Assembly (NCBI RefSeq): GCF_011049865.1
Contig: NZ_DRGY01000070.1
Location: 1-44,664 of the forward strand
Direction: 5' to 3'
Source of the DNA: Marinobacter antarcticus
Lineage (GTDB): Bacteria > Pseudomonadota > Gammaproteobacteria > Pseudomonadales > Oleiphilaceae
DNA: 44,664 bases
Below, one piece after another: positions 18,258-28,934 of this stretch (positions are counted from its first letter, which is position 1; every line of letters starts with the position of its first letter). A program made the position numbers and the translations under genes. The notes under the pieces were generated by a model, which did no database searches, was not told where the DNA came from, and saw only the letters and a program-made list of their open reading frames with translations.

Positions 18258-18749
18258 ATGGCCAGTCATTCGGTTTATGACTTTGAAGTTCAGGATATAA
18301 AGGGTAACGAAAAGAAGATGGCTGACTATCAGGGCAAAGTGCTACTGATTGTGAATACCGCGAGCAAGTGCGGTTTCACGCCTCAGTTTGAAGGGCTGCA
18401 GTCGTTGCACAAAGAGCTTGGGGAACGAGGCTTGGAGATTCTTGGATTTCCCTGCAATCAGTTCCTGAACCAGGATCCCGCGGATGACGATGTCATCAGC
18501 CAGTTCTGCAGTCTGAACTATGGGGTAGATTTCCCCATGTTCTCGAAGATCGATGTGAACGGAGAGAGCGCTCACCCCTTGTTCAAGTTTTTGAAGGCGG
18601 AGGCAAAAGGGCTTTTAGGTTCGGAAAAAGTAAAATGGAACTTCACCAAATTTCTGATCAGCCGCGAAGGCAAGGTGGTGCGTCGTTACCCACCCACAAC
18701 CAAACCTGAAAGCATTAAGTCCGATATCGAAACGCTTCTGCTGAGCTGA
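18258..18749 (+). CDS. Glutathione peroxidase family protein (Cys type)
   Basis: A 163-residue thioredoxin-fold peroxidase. The peroxidatic residue is Cys38 in NTASKCGFTPQF, not selenocysteine; the catalytic Gln lies in FPCNQFLNQDP (about 68-72) and Trp-Asn in VKWNFTKFL (about 127-128). Cys66 or Cys84 could act as resolving cysteine, in which case thioredoxin rather than glutathione would be the reductant; trxB is present at 34938. The ATG at 18258 has a strong AAGGAG seven bases upstream, which rejects a longer frame starting at 18144. It resembles BtuE/Gpx proteins. Confidence 0.92.
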   Translation: MASHSVYDFEVQDIKGNEKKMADYQGKVLLIVNTASKCGFTPQFEGLQSLHKELGERGLEILGFPCNQFLNQDPADDDVISQFCSLNYGVDFPMFSKIDVNGESAHPLFKFLKAEAKGLLGSEKVKWNFTKFLISREGKVVRRYPPTTKPESIKSDIETLLLS

Positions 18750-18830
18750 TGTGTGAACGATTTGCACGGGCTCGACAACCAGATCTGTTTCAGCCTGCAT
18801 GCGGCGTAGCGAGCTCCACGCAGTGCTTGA

Positions 18831-18878
18831 GGCTATTGATGCTCAGGGCTGTTGACGCTCAGGGCTATTGCGGCTCAG
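18831..18878. repeat. Three 16-bp tandem repeats over the kinase stop codon
   Basis: Three imperfect copies in a row: GGCTATTGATGCTCAG (18831-18846), GGCTGTTGACGCTCAG (18847-18862) and GGCTATTGCGGCTCAG (18863-18878). The third copy contains the last codons and the stop codon of the histidine kinase gene. The unit is not a multiple of 3, so downstream copies are in other frames. Confidence 0.85.
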
Positions 18879-20925
18879 GCGCCTGGGTCCAGCGTAAGAT
18901 CGCGTCGTTCAGCTGACGGCGGTTGTAAGGTTTGGTGATGTAGTCGTTCATGCCGCAGGCCAGGCAATTATCCCGGTCGCCCTGCATCACGTTTGCGGTA
19001 ACGGCTATTATGGGCAGGTCACGCCACTCCGGATTTTGGCGGATCTGGCGGGTGGTTTCAAAGCCGTCCATGACCGGCATTTGGCAGTCCATAAGCACCA
19101 AATCGTAATGCCGTTGCGAGAGCGCCTCAATGGCCAGCTCACCGTTTTCTTTTACATCAGCGTAGTGCCCCATTTTTCGGAGCAAGGCGCTCGCAACCAT
19201 CTGGTTTACTTCGTTGTCTTCGACCACCAATATCCGAAGCGCGCCTTGTTGCGGCTCCGAAAGCTCACGGTCGGTTTGCTCAGAGGGTTGTTCAACATGC
19301 CGTTGAGGGCTCTTATACGCATCTTGACCTTGATCTTGATTTCGATAGTAGCCATCAATGCTCGGGGCGCGATAGACAGGCAAGGGCAACGTGACCGTAA
19401 ACCGGGTTCCCTGCTGCTCCTGTGAATCGACTTTTATATCGCCATGCATGCGCTCAGCCAACTGACGACAAAGGGTTAAACCCAGTCCGGTGCCGCCATA
19501 CAGGCGGGTGGTTCGCGTATCGGCCTGTGAAAAGGGTGAGAATATTCTGCGCAGGCCTTCTTCGCTGATTCCAATGCCGGTATCGCTCACTTCAATGGTC
19601 AGCACGTCGGCGGAATAGTGAGCTGCGATGCGCACGCTTCCGACGTTGGTAAATTTGATGGCATTGCTCAGCAGGTTATTGAGAATCTGCCGAATACGAG
19701 TGGGGTCGCCCAGAAACTGGTTTGGAACGTTCACGTCGGTTTCTTCAATCAGGCTGATGCCTTTCTTATGAGCCTGTTGGGTATGCAGAGTTGCGCATTC
19801 TTCTATTAGCTCATGTATGGCAAACGGAATGTGCTCAAGGTTGAGTTTTCCGGCTTCTACTTTGGAAATGTCCAGAATGTCGTTGAGTATACCCAACAGG
19901 CTTTCGCCGGATGACAGTGCAATCTGAAGGCGGTGGCGTTTTGAGGGTTCCGGTTCAGCCTCCAGGGCAAGCCCCAGCATGCCGAGCACGCCGCTCAGTG
20001 GCGTACGTATTTCGTGGCTCATGCCGGCCAAAAAGTTGGCCCGGGCTTTGGCCTTGCGCATGGCATCTTCCTTGGCCTTTACCAGTGCCCGGTTACCCCT
20101 TTGCAGCGCCTGATTTTTATCCGATATTTCCCGGGTTCGGTTTTCGACTTCCTGTTCCAGTTCACTGGAATGATTTTGCATGGCAACTTTCGCGATGCGC
20201 AACTGAGCCAAGCCGGAATCGACGGTTTCCAGGTGCTGATTGATTATCCTCACCATTGTGCCTATTTCATCCTCCTGATGACTGGAGGGTATTGGCAGTC
20301 GTACCTTTTCTGGCGAGCTGGCCTTAACCTGACTCAGAGCGTCAATAACGCTGAGCATCGGTCGCGTAAGAATCAGATAGAAGATGCCCAGTAGCGAGGC
20401 AGACAGAATCAGGCTTTTCAACAGCCCGCTGAGCAGCGTGTAGCTTGCCCGTTCCAGAAACTGAAAACCGTAATGGTAGGTATCAATTGTCACAACAAGC
20501 CGCCCCAGAGGTAGGTTGTTGAGCTGTGACACATGCAGTTCCTTGCTGAACACCCGGCTTGGGCCAAACAGCTCGTCACTGATCCAGCGGTACGGCGAAA
20601 CGTTGCTGTGTTTGCTGGCGGCAGCCATGGTGCTGTTTTCACTGTCAACGATGCGTGCGTCGATCGTAGCTGGGTGTTTCAAGAGACCATCAAGCAGTTC
20701 TTCTGCCAGGCGCACATCAATATTGTAGGCAATCTGGGCAGCGGGGTTGTGGCTGATTTCAATGAGTGCCTGAACGTCCTCCTCCATGGACTGACGAGCG
20801 TTGAAGTAATCCAGGGTGATTTGTACAACATTGAGAACAAGCCCCAGCACCATAGCGATCAGCACCGTGTCGCGGGTGAGCCGGTATGAAAGTCGGTGCT
20901 TAAAGCCTCTGGTCACGGGTGTCAC
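18865..20925 (-). CDS. Hybrid sensor histidine kinase with receiver domain
   Basis: A 686-residue membrane sensor. Domain order: helix at about 20-40, a periplasmic sensor region of about 120 residues, helix at about 165-187, HAMP-like segment (190-240), coiled coil (240-295), HisKA with H304 in SHEIRTPL, HATPase with N421 and the G boxes DTGIGIS and GGTGLGL, a Gln-rich linker (525-560) and a receiver with acidic pocket VVED, phosphoacceptor D613 and K665. There is no HPt domain and no response regulator next door, so output must go elsewhere. Layout resembles BarA/GacS-like kinases without the HPt. The start is a GTG and is not secure. It follows the membrane protein gene by 41 nt. Confidence 0.9.
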   Translation of the reverse strand: MTPVTRGFKHRLSYRLTRDTVLIAMVLGLVLNVVQITLDYFNARQSMEEDVQALIEISHNPAAQIAYNIDVRLAEELLDGLLKHPATIDARIVDSENSTMAAASKHSNVSPYRWISDELFGPSRVFSKELHVSQLNNLPLGRLVVTIDTYHYGFQFLERASYTLLSGLLKSLILSASLLGIFYLILTRPMLSVIDALSQVKASSPEKVRLPIPSSHQEDEIGTMVRIINQHLETVDSGLAQLRIAKVAMQNHSSELEQEVENRTREISDKNQALQRGNRALVKAKEDAMRKAKARANFLAGMSHEIRTPLSGVLGMLGLALEAEPEPSKRHRLQIALSSGESLLGILNDILDISKVEAGKLNLEHIPFAIHELIEECATLHTQQAHKKGISLIEETDVNVPNQFLGDPTRIRQILNNLLSNAIKFTNVGSVRIAAHYSADVLTIEVSDTGIGISEEGLRRIFSPFSQADTRTTRLYGGTGLGLTLCRQLAERMHGDIKVDSQEQQGTRFTVTLPLPVYRAPSIDGYYRNQDQGQDAYKSPQRHVEQPSEQTDRELSEPQQGALRILVVEDNEVNQMVASALLRKMGHYADVKENGELAIEALSQRHYDLVLMDCQMPVMDGFETTRQIRQNPEWRDLPIIAVTANVMQGDRDNCLACGMNDYITKPYNRRQLNDAILRWTQAPEPQ

Positions 20926-20966
20926 AATCCCTGTTTTCGGGCAAGTACATCGCCCGGTTCACGCAT

Positions 20967-21740
20967 TCAATCGTCGTAGTCGGCTTTTTTCTTCCATTCT
21001 TCATCGTGAAGAAAGTTGTCCCACTGTTTGTCCATGTTCGACTGGGATTCTGGCGAGTCGTTGCCGTCTGCGCTTGCGTTCACCGCTTCCAGTTCTTTTA
21101 TTCGGGTGCGAAAACTTTTAACCGCTTTCATGGCAAGCGGATTGTCCCGGGACTTGCCCATTTCGGTGCTTGCCATATGGTAGGAATGGATCGCTTTTCG
21201 TATCTGGTTCTGACGGATGTGGTCGCGGGCCTGGAAAACATGAAGATCGGCGTGGGTTTTGTGAACCAGAAACAAAACATACTTAAGGTTATTCTTGGCA
21301 GTTGCACCGTCTATGCGACCGCTTTTATGCATGGACTCGATCATCTTGAACAGATTCTGCAACAGCTCTTGTACGTACGTGGATTTTTCGGCCGAGTCTA
21401 TCTTGACCGGCCTTACGTCATCACGATTTTCACGAATCAGGGTTTTCCGCTCTAATGCGGCCTCCCGCCACTGTGTCACCGGCAACCCGGATTTAAGCCC
21501 CGCGAGATCGTTACAGACATCTTCCATGCGCTTGATGAGTAACAGCTTCAGGTCTGGCGTCAGATACTGTCCGGGAAGTTCGGACAGCAGACGGCTGCAC
21601 CTCTTATAGCTGTCCTCCAGCGCCGTAATTTTACGACCACGCTCAATTTTAGCTTTCTCGCGCATCTGGCTGATCACAATAGCGGCAATCGAGATGAAAA
21701 CGATGACCGCTAACGCAACGACAATGGTGATGGTATTCAT
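20967..21740 (-). CDS. Unknown membrane-anchored, coiled-coil-rich protein
   Basis: A 257-residue protein I cannot name. It has one N-terminal membrane helix (about 4-24) and then a long, charged, helical cytoplasmic-type region rich in Lys, Glu and Arg (from about 27), ending in an acidic tail (DNFLHDEEWKKKADYDD). The HTHADLHVFQARDHIRQNQIRKAIHSYHMA segment looks like a repeat-type helical module but I could not assign a family. It is 41 nt upstream of the hybrid kinase and likely shares its transcript, and it is divergent from the LysR gene 272 bp away. Confidence 0.8.
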   Translation of the reverse strand: MNTITIVVALAVIVFISIAAIVISQMREKAKIERGRKITALEDSYKRCSRLLSELPGQYLTPDLKLLLIKRMEDVCNDLAGLKSGLPVTQWREAALERKTLIRENRDDVRPVKIDSAEKSTYVQELLQNLFKMIESMHKSGRIDGATAKNNLKYVLFLVHKTHADLHVFQARDHIRQNQIRKAIHSYHMASTEMGKSRDNPLAMKAVKSFRTRIKELEAVNASADGNDSPESQSNMDKQWDNFLHDEEWKKKADYDD

Positions 21741-22012
21741 GTTTGCGTAATGGCTCTTATGTAGTGGCTTTTATGAAATAGCTCTGGCTTTTAAATACGT
21801 CATGCCTGTTTCAGAATTCAGATCTGTTAGGCCAATATCCACGACAACTACCGAAAAGATTAGCAGAAATCCGGCGTTGAATCCGGAATCAAATGTGAAA
21901 CTTCCGCTTTTATATTTATTTTATGAATTAGTTTTGTTCTGTATATTGCTTGTATGAATGGGTGGTCAGGCGTTGCCCAACCCATGGCTTTTATTCTGCT
22001 CCGGAGCTGTTC

Positions 22013-23008
22013 ATGGATATTTCACGTATCGATCTCAACCTTCTTGTTTACCTGGATGTATTGCTCAGGGAGCGCAATGTCACCAAGGCCGCCAACCATC
22101 TTGGCATAACCCAGCCGGCAATGAGTAACAGCCTGCGCCGGTTGCGCGATGTGTTCAGCGATCCTTTACTGGTGCGAACCAGTGGCGGTATGACCGCTAC
22201 CGAGCGGGCGCGGGAACTGCAACCGCTAGTCAGAAGTATCCTTTCAAATATTGAGCAGGCAGTGCAGGAAAAAACGCCTTTTGCGGCATTGGATAGCCAG
22301 CGGGTATTTCGCATCATGGCCAGCGATTATGCGGAATCCTGCCTTATGCCCCGGGTTTTGCGAAGGATACGGCAAGAGGCGCCTTACGTAACGCTGGACG
22401 TTTTGACGCCCAGCGACGTCAGCTTTCTGGACGTTGAGCAGGGCCGCGTTGATATGGCTATAAACCGGTTCGACAAGATTCCCCAGTCGTTTCATCAGAA
22501 AACCCTCTGGGCCGAATATTTTGCCTGCCTGATGAACGCTCGTAACCCGATACTGAAAGAGCCTTTCACGTTAGACACCTACCTGGATGCCAACCACATA
22601 TGGGTCAGTAAAACCGGGTTTGGCGTCGGTGTCGGGGTCAATCCGAAAGACGTTCAGCGTCTTGGCTGGGTGGATGAGGCGTTGTCCAGAATGGGGCGTA
22701 AACGCCAGATTTCAGTGTTCACCCGACATTATCAGTCGGCCATGCTGTTGGCAGAGCAGCACGATCTCATCGCCACGCTTCCGTCACGGGCGGCCTGGCT
22801 GCAGAAAGACAATGTGAACCTGGTTGTGAAGGTGCCACCCTTCGACATTCCACCTTTCGAGCTCAAAATGGCGTGGAGCCCTTTGTTGCAGCACAATTCT
22901 GACCACCAATGGCTTCGCAGGCTGATTTCAGACGTTGCAGAAGACGTTGATGAGGAATTTGCACCCTTCGGCGCGCGCTTTGAATCTGTGGGCTTGCCCT
23001 TGGCGTAA
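22013..23008 (+). CDS. LysR-family transcriptional regulator
   Basis: A 331-residue regulator with an N-terminal winged helix-turn-helix (RNVTKAANHLGITQPAMSNSLRRLR, HTH at about 21-50, here given in part) and a substrate-binding-like effector domain from about 95. The ITQPAMSNSLRRLRD stretch is typical of the LysR subgroup that includes NodD and LeuO-like proteins. The ATG at 22013 has CGGAG upstream and starts right at the conserved region, so I reject the longer frame beginning at 21950. Effector and targets are unknown. The divergent membrane protein/kinase pair is the natural candidate target by the usual LysR arrangement. Confidence 0.92.
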   Translation: MDISRIDLNLLVYLDVLLRERNVTKAANHLGITQPAMSNSLRRLRDVFSDPLLVRTSGGMTATERARELQPLVRSILSNIEQAVQEKTPFAALDSQRVFRIMASDYAESCLMPRVLRRIRQEAPYVTLDVLTPSDVSFLDVEQGRVDMAINRFDKIPQSFHQKTLWAEYFACLMNARNPILKEPFTLDTYLDANHIWVSKTGFGVGVGVNPKDVQRLGWVDEALSRMGRKRQISVFTRHYQSAMLLAEQHDLIATLPSRAAWLQKDNVNLVVKVPPFDIPPFELKMAWSPLLQHNSDHQWLRRLISDVAEDVDEEFAPFGARFESVGLPLA

Positions 23009-23011
23009 CGT

Positions 23012-23980
23012 TCAGAGCGGCAACTCGCGCAGTTCAAGTGAGTGCTGGCCTACGTCCCACATGCGCTGAAACTGCTCTGATAGCAGCGTGACGCGACGGC
23101 TGTCAGCAAACGCTGCAAACCCGGAGGGGCGGGTGAAATCGTGTCGGTACACGACGCCTTCCCGATCTGCGAGCATAAACGGCTGGCCTTCATGGGGATG
23201 ATCTGCGTTGACCAGTCTCAGCTTGATGCGGCTGGGAAGCCTGCGCATCAGTTCAACCAATCGATGTCGGCGCTTGATGAGGGGTTGATCATCGTGGATC
23301 AACAAGCGGATCTCGCTGAGCCTGTGACGACGCGCCAGGCTTGATACAAGCTCCCTGAATCTTTGGCGATCGTAGAGATCGTGATCCAGCAGCCGATCAT
23401 AGAGCCACAATCGCTGGTCCGCCTGGCCGACCATGGAATCCGTCAGATCAATCAGGCTGCGCTCGTTGTCGAAGAGCCAGCTTTGGGTATCTTCGCCCAG
23501 CAACATAGGGCGAGATCGCTCGGTGCCAGCCTGGCTTTCAAGCAGCGCCGGGGCAAGGCAGTGCATATCCAGGTGGGGTATGCCTGCGTCGTCATACGGG
23601 TCTGAACAAACGTGAAACCCGGCGCGCTGATAGAACGCAACGGCGTGTTGCTGTGCAGAGAGCTTCAACTCCTGGTATCGCCCGGCTGATTCCGCAATCA
23701 TGTGTCGGAGCAGTGCCTCGCCAATACCTTGGCCCCGGAACTCCGGCAAAATGGCCATGCGCCCAATGTGTCCGGTTTCTTCCAGGGTTGAAAACAGCCG
23801 AGCGACCCCCGCGGGCGTGTTGTCTGGCAGAACGGCAAGAAAATGATCGGCAATGTCGTCGGTGTCGTCCCATTCCAGCTCGGGGGGCACCTTTTGCTCT
23901 TCGACAAACACGCTCTGGCGAATGTTTCGGACCGCTTCCGGAGCAAGTTGCCAACTGTATTTTCGGATTCGGACGCTCAT
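23012..23980 (-). CDS. GNAT N-acetyltransferase fused to a DUF7931-like domain
   Basis: A 322-residue two-domain protein. Residues 1-145 form a GNAT domain: RQSVFVEEQKVP near 21, acetyl-CoA-binding RGQGIGEALL at 82-91 and AVAFYQRAGF near 113. Residues 155-320 form a second domain (ERSLIDLTDSM, RLWLYDRLLDHDLYD, LLIHDDQPLI, RHDFTRPS) that I recall as DUF7931, whose role is not known. The substrate cannot be predicted. It starts 4 nt after roxA on the same strand and meets the LysR gene tail to tail with a 3-nt gap. Confidence 0.87.
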   Translation of the reverse strand: MSVRIRKYSWQLAPEAVRNIRQSVFVEEQKVPPELEWDDTDDIADHFLAVLPDNTPAGVARLFSTLEETGHIGRMAILPEFRGQGIGEALLRHMIAESAGRYQELKLSAQQHAVAFYQRAGFHVCSDPYDDAGIPHLDMHCLAPALLESQAGTERSRPMLLGEDTQSWLFDNERSLIDLTDSMVGQADQRLWLYDRLLDHDLYDRQRFRELVSSLARRHRLSEIRLLIHDDQPLIKRRHRLVELMRRLPSRIKLRLVNADHPHEGQPFMLADREGVVYRHDFTRPSGFAAFADSRRVTLLSEQFQRMWDVGQHSLELRELPL

Positions 23981-23984
23981 GACA

Positions 23985-25136
23985 TCACTCGAAATAGACT
24001 GAACCTTGATTATGAAGAGTTGTGAGCAGGCCAAGAAGCGCCGGGTCGTCGGTAAACCCGGCCAGTGCGCTCATGTCGATACGGGCTCCGGCACACAGTA
24101 AGGGTGCCAGCGGACGCGCATCGCCCTTGAGCAAAAACGGCTCTCCGTCAGCAAAGAGGGCGGTTTCGTCGCCTTCTTCATGATAGGCAAAACGCGAGCC
24201 CTCGTTCCAGCGCAATTGCCCGCCTGATCGGGCGGCGGTTGCAAACTCGTCATTAGAGATAGGCTCGGCCGCGGGCACCACCACGTCCAGGCTTTTTGGC
24301 GTGGTTGCGTATTGACCAAACCATAAAGCCAACGAGCGTTTGTCTTCAAGCTTCTCTGCGAGTACCGCTTGAAGGCGGTCAATAACGCCGGGGGCAATGG
24401 TGCCTGGGTTGTCCTGAACCTGAAGGTCCGGGTCGTTCAGGTGGTTGGCGGCGTCCGACCGACTGCAAAGATAGTCGGTAAACCCCGTGAGCAGGTCGTC
24501 GATTGTTGGCGTACGGAAGCCTATTGAGAGGGTAATGCAGTCGTCTTCGGCCACGCCGTGATGGCCTGTGCCGGGCGGCAAGTAAAGCATGTCGCCGGGT
24601 TCAAGGGTGACCGTTTCTTCGCCTTGCCAGGTGCTGAGAATGCGCAGCGGTGTGCCTTCTACGCGCGGCGAGTTCTGATCGCAGTGGCCACCAAACGTCC
24701 AGCGTCTGCGCCCCTGAGCTTGCAGTAAAAACACATCATACTGGTCGTAATGGGGCCCAACGCTGCCGCCTGTTGGCGCATAGCTCGCCATGATGTCATC
24801 AAGGCGCCAGTTCGGGACGAATCGGAAGTGCTCAAGCAGATCCGCGATTTCTGGAACCCAGTGATCGAGCCCTTGCACGAGCAACGTCCAGTCCTGCTCG
24901 GGAAGCAGGCTGAAACGCTCTTCGGAGAACGGACCGTTGTGCAACTGCCACGGCTTGCCGCCATCGTTTTCGATGACGATGCGTGATTCAACGCCTTCTT
25001 CACAGCTAAGGCCGGCCAACTCGTCGGCATCAACAGGGCACGTGAAGCCAGGAAATGCCTGATGGATGACCAGCGGTTTTTTTTGCCAGTAGTCCCGCAA
25101 AAAATCGGAAGGCGAGCGTCCGCCAAGCATATCCAC
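23985..25136 (-). CDS. roxA: Ribosomal protein uL16 arginine hydroxylase RoxA
   Basis: RoxA (YcfD) is a JmjC-type 2-oxoglutarate oxygenase that hydroxylates an arginine of ribosomal protein uL16. The 383 residues contain the iron triad: H129 and D131 in GPHYDQYDVF and a distal His in GTGHHGVAE (192 or 193), close to H125/D127/H187 of the E. coli protein. A C-terminal winged-helix-like domain follows (about 275-383). The start GTG is nine bases from AAGGA; an ATG two codons on is possible but worse placed. It lies 17 nt after purB, in the same neighbourhood as in E. coli. Confidence 0.93.
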   Translation of the reverse strand: MDMLGGRSPSDFLRDYWQKKPLVIHQAFPGFTCPVDADELAGLSCEEGVESRIVIENDGGKPWQLHNGPFSEERFSLLPEQDWTLLVQGLDHWVPEIADLLEHFRFVPNWRLDDIMASYAPTGGSVGPHYDQYDVFLLQAQGRRRWTFGGHCDQNSPRVEGTPLRILSTWQGEETVTLEPGDMLYLPPGTGHHGVAEDDCITLSIGFRTPTIDDLLTGFTDYLCSRSDAANHLNDPDLQVQDNPGTIAPGVIDRLQAVLAEKLEDKRSLALWFGQYATTPKSLDVVVPAAEPISNDEFATAARSGGQLRWNEGSRFAYHEEGDETALFADGEPFLLKGDARPLAPLLCAGARIDMSALAGFTDDPALLGLLTTLHNQGSVYFE

Positions 25137-25153
25137 TATTGCGTTTCCTTAAT

Positions 25154-26539
<1,386 letters not shown>

Positions 26540-26571
26540 TCAAAGAATCGGTTCAGAAAAAGGGATGTACC

Positions 26572-26600
26572 ATAATACACCAGCACCGCCGGTGAATCAG
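26572..26600 (-). promoter_or_regulatory. Candidate promoter upstream of purB
   Basis: On the minus strand a -10-like TATTAT (26577-26572) follows a weak -35-like CTGATT (26600-26595) after 17 bp, about 50 bp before the purB start. The -10 is good and the -35 poor. Confidence 0.4.
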
Positions 26601-26610
26601 TGGTAACGGA

Positions 26611-27255
26611 TCAGTTGTCAAACGAGCGGTTGGTTTGCTCCGCAAGTTCCTTTGCATGTTGAATAACCTTGCGGCGCGACAGAACCAGTTGCCAGCGGCG
26701 GCCGCCCGTTTGCCTCCAGAGCACAGCCGATCGAATGCCGGCGAGCAGGAGTGCGCGAACTTTGGCCGCATTCTCTTCCCGTTGCAGCAGTGACGGATTG
26801 CCGCTCACATGAATGCGCAAGCGGAAGGTGCTGATGGTATCTGCATAAATAGAGGCCAGGTTGCCGATCAGGTTTGAATGAACGTAACCAAAATGGCTGG
26901 CGGTGTGCCGCGCCTGATCAATACGGTTACCGATCTCTCCCAGCATACTGCGGTGTCGATTGAGCTTTGATTCCAGATGAATCAGGTTAAGCACGTAGCG
27001 CAGTACCTGAATATCCTGTTGCTCGTTTTGCTCGCTCATCACGGTTGAGAGCGTAACCAGCCCCTCACGCACATCGGTCAGTTCACCACCGTAAACGTCC
27101 AGCGTGCTTGCCGGATCGGTGGCGAACAAAGAACGCAGGCACGTCTCCAGACTGGTTTCGTTACACTGCCCGTTATTGGCGATTTGCTGAACCAGGTTGG
27201 CGGCCTGAAATACCCCGGCAAGCGCCAGGGTCTGATCATGAAGAGACTGGCTCAT
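26611..27255 (-). CDS. hflD: High frequency lysogenization protein HflD
   Basis: A 214-residue, all-helical peripheral membrane protein. In E. coli HflD binds phage lambda CII and lowers its activity; its normal host role is unclear. Identification rests on the N-terminal [21 protein letters not shown] segment, [14 protein letters not shown], the matching length (213 in E. coli) and the conserved place between mnmA and purB. The ATG overlaps the mnmA stop by 4 nt, so translation is probably coupled. Confidence 0.94.
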   Translation of the reverse strand: MSQSLHDQTLALAGVFQAANLVQQIANNGQCNETSLETCLRSLFATDPASTLDVYGGELTDVREGLVTLSTVMSEQNEQQDIQVLRYVLNLIHLESKLNRHRSMLGEIGNRIDQARHTASHFGYVHSNLIGNLASIYADTISTFRLRIHVSGNPSLLQREENAAKVRALLLAGIRSAVLWRQTGGRRWQLVLSRRKVIQHAKELAEQTNRSFDN

Positions 27256-28433
27256 TGATTTGTTTCCTTTGCACTGGCCCGGGAAATACGGTCGGGCAGG
27301 GCGTCATCGTCGCGCCAGGTTTCAGTGATTACGCCGCCCCCCAAGCATATGTCGCCGTCATAAAAGACCACGGACTGCCCGGGCGTAACGGCTCTTTGGG
27401 CGTCATCAAACACCACCTTCACCCCGCCATCAATAACCGTCACGTCGCAATCCTGATCAGGCTGTCGGTAACGTGTCTTTGCCTTGCAGCGGAATGACGT
27501 TGTGGGTGGCGCGCCCGCTACCCAATCAACGGGCCCGGACAGCAGCCCCCGGGAGAACAGCAGTGGGTGGTGCTTGCCCTGAACGGCGATCAATACGTTG
27601 CGCTCCAGATCTTTTATCGCCACGTACCAGGGGTCGTCACCAAAGTCGCTGAGGCCGCCAATTCCCAAGCCTTGACGCTGGCCTATGGTGTGATACATAA
27701 GCCCTTGATGCCGGCCGATCTTTTTGCCTTCCGGTGTTTCAATATCCCCCGGTTGTGCCGGCAGGTACTGTTTCAGAAAATTGCTGAATTTGCGCTCGCC
27801 GATAAAGCAGATGCCGGTGGAATCCTTTTTGTCATGAGTGACGAATCCCTGTTGTTCGGCAATCCGGCGAACCTCAGGCTTCTCCAGTTCACCGACGGGG
27901 AAGAGAGTGCGAGCAATGCGATCTCCGGAAACCGCATGCAGGAAGTAGCTCTGATCCTTGTTGCCGTCCAGACCTTTGAGCAAAAGGGCGTTGCCGGACT
28001 CATCGTTGAGAGGGCGCTGCCGGGTGTAGTGTCCCGTGGCGATATAATCCGCCCCCAGCGTAACGGCGTAGTCCAGAAAGGCGCGGAATTTTACCTCTTT
28101 ATTGCACAGAATATCCGGGTTCGGCGTGCGGCCGGCCTGGTATTCCGCAAGAAAGTGCTCAAACACACGGTCCCAGTACTCAGCGGCAAAGCTTGCGGTA
28201 TGGAGGCGTATGCCGATGGTATCCGCAACGGCTTGAGCGTCTGCGAGGTCAGTCATGGCGGTGCAGTATTCGGTGCCGTCGTCCTCATCCCAGTTCTTCA
28301 TGAACAGGCCTTCGACCTGGTACCCCTGGTCCTTGAGCAAGCAGGCCGCGACCGAGGAATCGACACCGCCGGACATGCCAACAATAACCTGTGTGTTCTG
28401 CGGGGAGCGTGTTTCGGATGATGAATTTGTCAT
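27252..28433 (-). CDS. mnmA: tRNA-specific 2-thiouridylase MnmA
   Basis: MnmA thiolates U34 of the Lys, Glu and Gln tRNAs, accepting sulfur from the TusA-TusE relay. The 393 residues have the PP-loop SGGVDSS (21-27), catalytic C110 in [12 protein letters not shown] and C209 in [10 protein letters not shown], and the [12 protein letters not shown] segment. I prefer the ATG at 28433; a GTG five codons upstream is also possible. It overlaps hflD by 4 nt and follows nudJ by 51 nt. Confidence 0.96.
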   Translation of the reverse strand: MTNSSSETRSPQNTQVIVGMSGGVDSSVAACLLKDQGYQVEGLFMKNWDEDDGTEYCTAMTDLADAQAVADTIGIRLHTASFAAEYWDRVFEHFLAEYQAGRTPNPDILCNKEVKFRAFLDYAVTLGADYIATGHYTRQRPLNDESGNALLLKGLDGNKDQSYFLHAVSGDRIARTLFPVGELEKPEVRRIAEQQGFVTHDKKDSTGICFIGERKFSNFLKQYLPAQPGDIETPEGKKIGRHQGLMYHTIGQRQGLGIGGLSDFGDDPWYVAIKDLERNVLIAVQGKHHPLLFSRGLLSGPVDWVAGAPPTTSFRCKAKTRYRQPDQDCDVTVIDGGVKVVFDDAQRAVTPGQSVVFYDGDICLGGGVITETWRDDDALPDRISRASAKETNQ

Positions 28434-28484
28434 GACAATTCTGTGCACCGGTGCAAAACGCGGGAGTTTATCATTTTGTGCCGG

Positions 28485-28934
28485 TTACGTCTGCGAGTCT
28501 GCAATCACATCCAGTGGATAGCATCGCCCGTTTCGGTAATCTTCTATGCTTTTAACGACCAGCGGGCTGCGGAGTTTGTCGCCTAGCTGTCGAATGTCCT
28601 CCAGCGACAGCCAATGCGCTGCAATAATGCCGGTGTCGAGTTCGTCGGTGATGCGCCGGCGGGCTTTGCCGATAAAGCAAAAGCGATAATAGGTTACGCC
28701 GTTCGCCGGTGCCTTGTAGGTGTAAAGCCCGAGAAAGTGCTCCGGCTCGATTTCCCAACCGGTTTCCTCGAGAGCCTCCCGGCGTACGGCGTCGAGAATA
28801 GCCTCGTCTTCCTCAACGTGCCCGGCAGGCTGGTTGAAGACAATCCGACCGCTACTGTGCTCTTCAACCATCAAGAAGCGGCCGTGGGCATCTTCAACGA
28901 CCACCGCAACCGTGGCATGGGGTGTCCAGGTCAT
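28485..28934 (-). CDS. nudJ: Nudix phosphatase NudJ
   Basis: A 149-residue Nudix hydrolase. The Nudix box is intact at about 38-60, from GHVEEDE through REALEETGW. The E. coli NudJ at the same chromosomal position hydrolyses HMP-PP, a thiamine intermediate, and nucleoside di- and triphosphates. The assignment is by motif, size and synteny. The ATG overlaps the rluE stop by 4 nt and mnmA follows. Confidence 0.9.
   Translation of the reverse strand: MTWTPHATVAVVVEDAHGRFLMVEEHSSGRIVFNQPAGHVEEDEAILDAVRREALEETGWEIEPEHFLGLYTYKAPANGVTYYRFCFIGKARRRITDELDTGIIAAHWLSLEDIRQLGDKLRSPLVVKSIEDYRNGRCYPLDVIADSQT

Noticed and set aside
21745..21800. Loose TGGCTTTTA-like repeats upstream of the unknown membrane protein
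   Set aside because: Spacing is irregular (14 and 20 bp) and matches are poor; likely chance.
27567..28421. A 284-codon frame antisense to mnmA
   Set aside because: Opposite a conserved enzyme with intact motifs; no independent evidence of coding.
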